Origin: Prevotella sp. CAG:617
GTDB taxonomy: Bacteria; Bacteroidota; Bacteroidia; Bacteroidales; Bacteroidaceae
Length of the DNA stretch: 39,392 bases
Direction of reading: 5' to 3'
Assembly (NCBI GenBank): GCA_000438115.1
Contig: FR903599.1
Location: 32,892-72,283, forward strand
The notes under the pieces were generated by a model. The model did no database searches. It saw nothing but the letters and a program-made list of their open reading frames with translations, and was not told the DNA's origin. Of this stretch, positions 33,862 through 39,392 are shown piece after piece. The translations under genes and the position numbers were made by a program. Position 1 is the stretch's first letter. Each line of letters opens with the position of its first letter.

Positions 33862-33893
33862 CGGACTGCTTCAGCACAAACCGAAGCAGCCCG
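33862..33893 (-). terminator. Hairpin downstream of the TrpB2 gene, weak terminator
   Basis: On the minus strand CGGGCTGCTTC (33893-33883) pairs with GAAGCAGTCCG (33872-33862), 11 bp with one G-U pair and a 10-nt loop, about 40 nt beyond the trpB-like stop. No clear U-tract follows, so it may instead only protect the 3' end. Confidence 0.35.
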
Positions 33894-33933
33894 CATTTAT
33901 TCTTGACAGGAAATAAGCCTATTGAATCATTGC

Positions 33934-35301
33934 TTATTGCAACGCACTGACTTCATCAAGGCTTTTATGCAGTTGGTCGTCAGTAGGAGCAAAATCCACT
34001 AAATCACCAGCCAGGAAACGGTCGTAAGCTGCCATATCTATCATGCCGTGTCCCGAAAGGTTAAACAACAACACTTTCTTCTCGCCGGCTTCCTTACATT
34101 TCAAAGCCTCGCGCACGGTAGCGGCAATAGCATGACAGGACTCCGGTGCCGGCACAATTCCTTCAGCACGGGCAAAGAGCACACCAGCCTTAAACGATTC
34201 GGTCTGCTGTATGTCAACGCCATGCAGATAGCCGTCACGCAGCAACTGCGAAATGATTACACCCGCACCATGATAACGCAAGCCGCCTGCATGTATATTG
34301 GCCGGCTGGAAATTATGCCCCAAGGTATACATGGGCAACAAGGGCGTATAGCCACTCTCGTCACCATAGTCATATTCAAACTTACCGCGGGTCAGTTTCG
34401 GACAGGAAGCCGGTTCGGCTGCTATAAATTCCGTATTGCGGCCTTCCAGTATGTTATGGCGCATAAACGGGAAAGCCAGCCCGCCAAAGTTTGATCCACC
34501 GCCAAAACAGGCAATTACCTTGTCCGGATATTCGCCGGCCATCTCCATTTGTTTTTCGGCTTCCAATCCGATTACGGTCTGGTGCAGCGCTACGTGGTTC
34601 AACACCGATCCCAGGGCGTACTTACAGTTTGGAGTGGTCATGGCCAGCTCCACAGCCTCCGAAATGGCGGTACCCAACGACCCGTTGCAGCGCGGGTCAC
34701 GAGTCAGGATATCCTTACCGGCACGGGTCGACATTGATGGGCTGGCCGTTACCTGAGCCCCGAAAGTCTGCATCATCGAACGGCGGTAAGGTTTCTGCTC
34801 ATAACTGATTTTTACCATATAAACGGCCAGTTCCAAACCAAACACACTGCAGGCGTATGAAAGAGCCGTACCCCACTGTCCTGCACCGGTTTCTGTGGTT
34901 ACGTTTGTCACACCTTCCTTTTTACAATAGTATGCCTGCGCCAGGGCCGAATTCAGCTTATGTGAGCCTACCGGACTTACACTCTCGTTCTTAAAGTAAA
35001 TGTGAGCAGGCGTATCCAGGGCCTTCTCCAGTCCGTATGCCCGCACCAGTGGCGTAGAGCGATAGTATTTATACATGTCGCGCACCTCTTCGGGAATGTC
35101 TATCCAGGCATGTTCGGTATCCAGTTCCTGCCGTGAACACTCCTGATTGAACAGCGGATACAGGTCTTCCGCCTTCATGGGCTCGTGTGTCTTCGGGTTA
35201 AGTATAGGCATCGGTTTGTTAACCATATCTGCCTGAATATTATACCACTGCCTTGGAATATCCTTTTCATCCAAGAGGAAACGTTTTCTTGTCTGTGTCA
35301 T
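33934..35301 (-). CDS. TrpB2-type tryptophan synthase beta chain
   Basis: A 455-residue PLP enzyme of the TrpB2 group (the longer, TrpA-independent type), which makes tryptophan from indole and serine. The long N-terminal extension (RQWYNIQADM ... IDIPEEVRDMYKYYRSTPL) is diagnostic. PLP-binding Lys115 lies in VGSHKLNSA, catalytic Glu138 in TETGAGQWGTA, and the phosphate-binding Gly-rich loop is CFGGGSNFGG (266-275). It ends with LLFNLSGHGMIDMAAYDRF. No trp biosynthesis gene, and in particular no trpA, is in the window, consistent with an indole-salvage role (inference). Upstream on the same strand is nrnA, separated by a gap with a long inverted repeat and two -7-like elements, so it likely has its own promoter. 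Intact and full length. Confidence 0.94.
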   Translation of the reverse strand: MTQTRKRFLLDEKDIPRQWYNIQADMVNKPMPILNPKTHEPMKAEDLYPLFNQECSRQELDTEHAWIDIPEEVRDMYKYYRSTPLVRAYGLEKALDTPAHIYFKNESVSPVGSHKLNSALAQAYYCKKEGVTNVTTETGAGQWGTALSYACSVFGLELAVYMVKISYEQKPYRRSMMQTFGAQVTASPSMSTRAGKDILTRDPRCNGSLGTAISEAVELAMTTPNCKYALGSVLNHVALHQTVIGLEAEKQMEMAGEYPDKVIACFGGGSNFGGLAFPFMRHNILEGRNTEFIAAEPASCPKLTRGKFEYDYGDESGYTPLLPMYTLGHNFQPANIHAGGLRYHGAGVIISQLLRDGYLHGVDIQQTESFKAGVLFARAEGIVPAPESCHAIAATVREALKCKEAGEKKVLLFNLSGHGMIDMAAYDRFLAGDLVDFAPTDDQLHKSLDEVSALQ

Positions 35302-35324
35302 AATCTGTCGTCATTAGTTTTTGA

Positions 35325-35342
35325 CAAAAATATGCAAAAATA
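35325..35342 (-). promoter_or_regulatory. Two adjacent candidate -7 elements of the TrpB2 gene
   Basis: On the minus strand TATTTTTG occurs twice, at 35342-35335 and 35332-35325, both matching TAnnTTTG. The nearer copy is 23 nt from the ATG. A double hit makes a promoter here more likely, but no -33 element was seen. Confidence 0.35.
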
Positions 35343-35376
35343 TTGGTACACAGAAGTTTTTGCTTGTCTTTTTACG

Positions 35377-35424
35377 CATTGAGCATCAAGAAGCAAGTAA
35401 AAACCTGCTTTTTGATGCTCAATG
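35377..35424. repeat. 19-bp inverted repeat between nrnA and the TrpB2 gene
   Basis: CATTGAGCATCAAGAAGCA (35377-35395) pairs with TGCTTTTTGATGCTCAATG (35406-35424): 19 bp with one G-U-type position and a 10-nt loop. No U-run follows on either strand, so it is not a standard terminator. A competing pairing exists on the plus sequence between GTTTTTGCTTG (35356-35366) and CAAGTAAAAAC (35394-35404), which overlaps the loop of the main hairpin. It may act in transcript-end formation or in control of the downstream gene. Confidence 0.75.
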
Positions 35425-35449
35425 AATTTATCGGCAAGGATTTCCTATG

Positions 35450-36481
35450 TCAGAGCAAATGTGCATAGGCCTCAACAGCCTTTTTCACTGTTTCTACTGC
35501 TTCGCTCATGGGAAACGGCAGATGCCCGCCCGAAGCATTCAGATGCCCGCCGCCGTTGAAAAACTCTTCGGCCATACGGTTACACGGAAAATCATCTACC
35601 GAACGCAATGACACCCTCACCACGTCGCTCTCAGTGTCCTCACGCAGAGAGATACTCAGACGCATCCCCTTTACCTGCAACGGCAAATTCACAAATCCCT
35701 CCGAGTCGCCGCGAATATAGTCAAACTGCTTCATTTCCTCCCTGGTCAGCGTAAAATAGCTGGCCTTGCCCTCAGCCAGGAACTGGAGCTTTTCGTGCAG
35801 CAGATATCCCATCAGGCGCAGTCGCGACTGCGAATAGTTGTTGAACACGTTGCGGTATATCTTGTCCTTGTCGAAACCCTTGGTCAGCAGCTGGCTGATA
35901 ATCATGTATATTTCCGGGTCCGACGAATTGTACGTAAATCCGCCTGTATCGGTCATCATACCCGTGTACAGGCTTACGGCCCCATCCGTGCTGAGGTTGT
36001 CCATTCCCCCCAACTGGCTGATTACCCGGAACACCAGTTCCGAAGTCGAGCTCCGCTGCGGCTGCGAAATACATACTTTCACGAAATCACGGTCGGGGGC
36101 AAGGTGATGGTCAATCATGACCCGGGTAGCCCGGGCCTGGGCAATCAGAGGCCCCATGGCTTCAAGCCGCGACGCCGAATTAAAGTCCAGACAGAAAATC
36201 AGGTCAGCCTGCTCCACCAACTGGCGCACCCTGTCGGGACGCCGGTCGTAAAACAGTACATACGATGCTCCCGGCAGCCATTTCAGGAAATCCGGAAACG
36301 GGTTGGGCATCACGATGTTCACCATCTTGCCCAGACTGCGCAGATAGGCAGCCAGGCCCAGCGAAGCCCCCACGGCGTCACCGTCGGGACCACGGTGCCC
36401 GCAGATGACGATTCGCCGTGACTCCTGAATAATACGCAACAGATCAAACAGTTCTTTCTGACTGAGTATCGGGGTTAACAT
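35450..36481 (-). CDS. nrnA: Bifunctional oligoribonuclease / PAP phosphatase NrnA
   Basis: A 343-residue DHH/DHHA1 phosphoesterase of the NrnA type: degrades 2-5-nt RNAs and dephosphorylates 3'-phosphoadenosine 5'-phosphate; cytoplasmic. Metal-binding motifs: GHRGPDGDAVGAS (His29, Asp33, Asp35), CLDFN (Asp99) and the DHH triad at 124-126. The C-terminal DHHA1 domain ends with the Gly-rich GGGHLNASGG. Other DHH enzymes exist (RecJ, GdpP), but the length and lack of membrane or extra domains favour NrnA. It follows comEC by 63 nt on the same strand, with a -7-type element in that gap, so it can be expressed alone as well as by read-through from rpe-comEC. Confidence 0.92.
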   Translation of the reverse strand: MLTPILSQKELFDLLRIIQESRRIVICGHRGPDGDAVGASLGLAAYLRSLGKMVNIVMPNPFPDFLKWLPGASYVLFYDRRPDRVRQLVEQADLIFCLDFNSASRLEAMGPLIAQARATRVMIDHHLAPDRDFVKVCISQPQRSSTSELVFRVISQLGGMDNLSTDGAVSLYTGMMTDTGGFTYNSSDPEIYMIISQLLTKGFDKDKIYRNVFNNYSQSRLRLMGYLLHEKLQFLAEGKASYFTLTREEMKQFDYIRGDSEGFVNLPLQVKGMRLSISLREDTESDVVRVSLRSVDDFPCNRMAEEFFNGGGHLNASGGHLPFPMSEAVETVKKAVEAYAHLL

Positions 36482-36511
36482 GATTCTCTATATTTTTGAA
36501 TGATTAGCGTG

Positions 36512-36519
36512 CAAAGGTA
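36512..36519 (-). promoter_or_regulatory. Candidate -7 element of nrnA
   Basis: The minus strand reads TACCTTTG, an exact TAnnTTTG match, 30 nt upstream of the nrnA ATG. The same octamer occurs in front of rpe. No clear -33 partner was found. Confidence 0.45.
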
Positions 36520-36544
36520 CAAATTTAGCTCCACATGCCGAAAC

Positions 36545-38656
36545 TCACGATTCATTTTGACAAGGTAGCGTAAGCGCCCCGCGCTGTGCGATATCGTAAC
36601 ATCTCCATCCCATCCGGCGGCAGCCGGCGGCATAACGTCGCCGCTGCGCTTCGGGCAACCCGGCGTCCAGAACCACAAGACGCGGACAATAGCTCCGGGC
36701 CAACGCGTCGAGCTCCGTCTGGCAGTCCCGCGTCAGGAACAACACCTCACACGCCACCGTTCTTCTGCCCGCAGGTCGCGCTTTCGGCACCTCACGTCCC
36801 TGCTCTATCACCCAGGTATGCCCACCGAATCGCACTACGCCGTGATAAACCTGCATATTACGGTCGGCCCACGCTGAAGTCCTGACAATCCGTGGCTTTT
36901 CCATATGACAGGGTTTCCAATACGTTTTTTCCAAACTTTTCAGCAAACTGCTGTCGGCCGGTACGGTATTCAACAAATAGGTTTCGGCAGCCGAAGCCAT
37001 AAAATGCACCGGCGAGCCGTCCCAACCGTGATAAAACACCACTTGCGGCCGGATACGCGACGGGCGCATCTGCACCATCTCGTTACCGACAACCAGGCTT
37101 ACAGCCAGTATGCCCCATCCCGCCACCCGATGCGACAGACGGCCCTCAGCCCACCAGCGCATCAGGCAGTAGCCCACCACCATCAGCCCGCAGGCTGTCA
37201 GCCAATGAGGATGGAAGGTCAGTTCCGCCCCCGGCCAGGAAGCCAACAGACGCACACTCCCCACCATCATCTCCGTCAGGCCGTGCAAAAGCCATACGCA
37301 GGCTTCCTGTACCACCGTAAGGGGCACACACAGGAATACGGCAGCCACATAAAGCAGCCACGTCACCAGCGGAACCACCAGAAAATTGGCCAACAGGAAA
37401 TAAACCGGAATCTGATGAAAATAATACAAAACCAGCGGCAACGTGCCTACCTGAGCCACCACGCTCAAACAAAGAGGCACGACCAGACATTTTACCCACC
37501 GCTGACGTGGAGCCAGCCGGCGCCGCAACGAGGGCATAAACAGTCCGATAAACCATACGGACAGAAAGGAAAGCTGAAACCCTGCGTCAAACAATGACTC
37601 AGGCGAGACGAGCAGCAATACAAACGTCACGACAAACAATGACTGCAACATCCGCGAATGCCTGTTCACCATGCGCGAAAGCAACAGAAACACCGACATG
37701 CCCCCGGCCCTGACCAGCGAAGCCGGCAGACCGGCCAGCAGGCAAAAGGCGGCAATCATCAGCACGACAAGCCCGTAATACGCCACCCGCCAGCTGCGCC
37801 GGCGCGGACTGACATACAGGAATGCCCCGACCAGAATGCCCAAATGCAGCCCTGAAAGCGCCAATACGTGACTCACACCGACGGCCGAGAACTGCAGCCG
37901 CAAATCCTTTGGAAACGCGCTCCTATACCCCACCGAAAGGGCGGCCAGCAAAGCAGCCTCATCCTGCGGCAGTTTCCGGTAATAACGGTCGGCCAGTTTT
38001 TGCTGCTGCATCCGGGCCAGCAGTTGCAAACGCGGCCATAAGGGCAAGCACTTGCGCAGGCTCCGTGCCTCCGGCAAGCGTGTCCATGCGTCCGGGGGCA
38101 CATAGGCCCTGCCGCTGATGCCCTGCCGGCGCAGATAGCCGGCATAGTCAAATTCGCCCGGATTACCTGAATTCCGGGGCGGCTCGACCCGGGCGCGGAA
38201 AAGTATGCCGTCGCCCGGCCTCAACCGGCATTCGTTCAGACTGTCCGCACGGTGCAAGGTCAGTTCCGCCCTGCACCCCGAACGGATGCCGTCGGCCAGC
38301 ATCACCCGTACGCGCACCGCATGCGCCGTCATTACCGGAGGCGACATCACCACCGCACGCGCCGTCAGCACCCCGGCGGGCCATGCCCCATCATGGCGCA
38401 ACCGGCTCACGCTCATCCACCCGAAGCCAAAACAATACATGGCCACTGCCAAAGCAACCTGAAAACCGCGGTTCCGGCGATTCAACAACAGCATCACCAC
38501 ACACGCCACCACTGGCACGAAACAACAAAAAGCCATTTCTTGCGAGAAGAAATGGCTGAACTGACTGCCGCTCAAAAGCCCGATGCCGAAAGGCACGAAC
38601 ACGCGCAATATCGGATATTGCCTGAAAGGCTTTTCGTATGAGGCTAACGAACGCAT
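36545..38656 (-). CDS. comEC: ComEC/Rec2 family DNA-uptake channel protein
   Basis: A 703-residue polytopic inner-membrane protein of the ComEC/Rec2 family, which passes single-stranded DNA through the cytoplasmic membrane during natural transformation. Hydrophobic segments near 17-70 are followed by the extracytoplasmic OB-like domain (about 90-190, with the family motif NPGEFDYAGYLRRQGI) and the competence domain (about 235-500: AVGVSHVLALSGLHLGIL, ASLVRAGGMSVFLLL, SLFDAGFQLSFLSVWFI). The last about 190 residues replace the metallo-beta-lactamase domain of long ComEC proteins, but I see no HxHxDH metal motif, so any nuclease activity there is doubtful. The start overlaps the rpe stop by 13 nt. 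GC content is visibly high. Gene symbol by family membership. Confidence 0.92.
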   Translation of the reverse strand: MRSLASYEKPFRQYPILRVFVPFGIGLLSGSQFSHFFSQEMAFCCFVPVVACVVMLLLNRRNRGFQVALAVAMYCFGFGWMSVSRLRHDGAWPAGVLTARAVVMSPPVMTAHAVRVRVMLADGIRSGCRAELTLHRADSLNECRLRPGDGILFRARVEPPRNSGNPGEFDYAGYLRRQGISGRAYVPPDAWTRLPEARSLRKCLPLWPRLQLLARMQQQKLADRYYRKLPQDEAALLAALSVGYRSAFPKDLRLQFSAVGVSHVLALSGLHLGILVGAFLYVSPRRRSWRVAYYGLVVLMIAAFCLLAGLPASLVRAGGMSVFLLLSRMVNRHSRMLQSLFVVTFVLLLVSPESLFDAGFQLSFLSVWFIGLFMPSLRRRLAPRQRWVKCLVVPLCLSVVAQVGTLPLVLYYFHQIPVYFLLANFLVVPLVTWLLYVAAVFLCVPLTVVQEACVWLLHGLTEMMVGSVRLLASWPGAELTFHPHWLTACGLMVVGYCLMRWWAEGRLSHRVAGWGILAVSLVVGNEMVQMRPSRIRPQVVFYHGWDGSPVHFMASAAETYLLNTVPADSSLLKSLEKTYWKPCHMEKPRIVRTSAWADRNMQVYHGVVRFGGHTWVIEQGREVPKARPAGRRTVACEVLFLTRDCQTELDALARSYCPRLVVLDAGLPEAQRRRYAAGCRRMGWRCYDIAQRGALTLPCQNES

Positions 38657-39303
38657 AGCGTACGGAGGGCATGAACCTCGGCCACGGGGTCGGGCGCACC
38701 AAACACGGCACTACCGGCCACCAGCACGTCGGCTCCGGCTGCCGTCAGCTGCGGACCGGTGGTGCGGTTGACGCCGCCGTCCACCTCAATCAGTGCCTTC
38801 GAGCCGGTACGGTCGAGCAATTCGCGCAAACGGCGCACCTTGTCGAGTGAGTGCTCAATGAACTTCTGGCCGCCAAATCCGGGATTCACCGACATGAGCA
38901 TCACCAGGTCAACGTCGGGCGCAATCTCCTCCAGGCAGCTCACGGGCGTATGCGGATTAAGCGTCACGCCGGCCATCATGCCCTCGCTCTTAATCTGCTG
39001 TACCACGCGGTGCAGGTGCGTGCAGGCCTCGTAGTGCACGTTCATCACCTTGGCCCCCAGCGCAGCTACCTGCTTGACAAACTTTTGGGGTTCCACAATC
39101 ATCAGGTGTACGTCGAGCGGTTTGCGGGCATGGCGCGCCATGGCCTCCATTACGGGGAAGCCAAACGAAATGTTGGGCACGAAAACACCGTCCATCACGT
39201 CCAGGTGGAACCAGTCGCATTCGCTTTCATTGAGTCTCTCAATGTCGCGCTGTAAATTGCCGAAATCGGCCGACAGCAGCGACGGAGCTATCATTGCATT
39301 CAT
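38644..39303 (-). CDS. rpe: Ribulose-phosphate 3-epimerase
   Basis: A 219-residue TIM-barrel enzyme that interconverts ribulose 5-phosphate and xylulose 5-phosphate in the pentose phosphate pathway; cytoplasmic. Family landmarks: IAPSLLSADFGNL at the N terminus, metal/catalytic residues in WFHLDVMDG (His33, Asp35) and DVHLMI (His66), MSVNPGFGGQKF (137-148), and catalytic Asp175 in IEVDGGVN. The phosphate-binding end VAGSAVFG is present. The start at 39303 fits the normal N terminus. It is the first complete gene of the rpe-comEC-nrnA series; its stop lies inside the comEC start region, indicating coupled translation. Confidence 0.97.
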   Translation of the reverse strand: MNAMIAPSLLSADFGNLQRDIERLNESECDWFHLDVMDGVFVPNISFGFPVMEAMARHARKPLDVHLMIVEPQKFVKQVAALGAKVMNVHYEACTHLHRVVQQIKSEGMMAGVTLNPHTPVSCLEEIAPDVDLVMLMSVNPGFGGQKFIEHSLDKVRRLRELLDRTGSKALIEVDGGVNRTTGPQLTAAGADVLVAGSAVFGAPDPVAEVHALRTLCVR

Positions 39304-39340
39304 GAAGGGATAATTTTTTTGAATTCACATTTTTCCGCTG

Positions 39341-39348
39341 CAAAGGTA
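39341..39348 (-). promoter_or_regulatory. Candidate -7 element of rpe
   Basis: The minus strand reads TACCTTTG, an exact TAnnTTTG match, 37 nt before the rpe ATG. Leader A-richness before the start is typical of Bacteroidetes. The -33 region shows no good TTTG. Confidence 0.45.
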
Positions 39349-39392
39349 CTATTTTTTAACGAATTCACTGACCGGCCCTTTCGGCAAAATCA

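Noticed and set aside
36905..37597. 230-codon plus-strand frame opposite comEC
   Set aside because: Gln/His/Arg-rich composition typical of reading a hydrophobic gene antisense; no start context or motif.
39349..39392. Possible 3' end of another minus-strand gene (13 open codons ending in TAG)
   Set aside because: Too short to support; no recognisable C-terminal sequence, and it abuts the rpe -7 element.

Overview
The window reads as chromosome of a Gram-negative Bacteroidales bacterium (Bacteroides/Prevotella-like; I cannot fix the genus). The evidence is two SusC/SusD outer-membrane pairs, acidic lipoprotein signals, a DUF4301 protein, a secreted GH2 beta-galactosidase, and several promoters with the Bacteroidetes -7 pattern TAnnTTTG instead of E. 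coli-type boxes. No tRNA, rRNA, insertion sequence, integrase or CRISPR array was seen.

Layout. (1) 1-2489, plus strand: the 3' part of an ABC exporter ATPase, then an LTA-synthase-type alkaline-phosphatase-superfamily membrane protein, closed by a strong terminator. (2) 2957-3868: a secreted coiled-coil protein of unknown function with a C-terminal sorting-like tail. (3) 22260 down to 4414, minus strand: one seven-gene, about 18 kb operon in the order FAS1 lipoprotein, SusC, SusD, FAS1 lipoprotein, FAS1 lipoprotein, SusC, SusD. Gaps between genes are only 12-20 nt. It has no glycoside hydrolase, sulfatase, peptidase or regulator. (4) 22521-23453, minus: a YhcC/TIGR01212-type radical SAM protein. 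(5) 23919-26595, plus: an ECF sigma factor, a 47-codon unrecognised ORF, two hairpins and a CotH-kinase-family secreted protein. (6) 30479 down to 26711, minus: prmC, recX and comF (tightly packed), then a DUF4301 protein. (7) 30623-33739, plus: a periplasmic GH2 beta-galactosidase. (8) 39303 down to 33934, minus: rpe, comEC, nrnA and a TrpB2-type tryptophan synthase beta chain, with a 19-bp inverted repeat between the last two.

The most unusual part is the FAS1-SusCD operon. By analogy with Sus systems, the two SusC barrels should import ligands captured by the two SusD lipoproteins, using TonB energy. The three fasciclin-domain lipoproteins have signals compatible with surface display and could be extra ligand-binding, adhesive or scaffold subunits. 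With no hydrolase in the operon, the substrate is either small enough to import directly, digested by enzymes encoded elsewhere, or not a glycan. The other blocks are mostly housekeeping (translation termination, recombination control, DNA uptake, pentose phosphate pathway, nanoRNA turnover). The DUF4301 protein carries motifs that look like a UDP-sugar-pyrophosphorylase-type nucleotidyltransferase.
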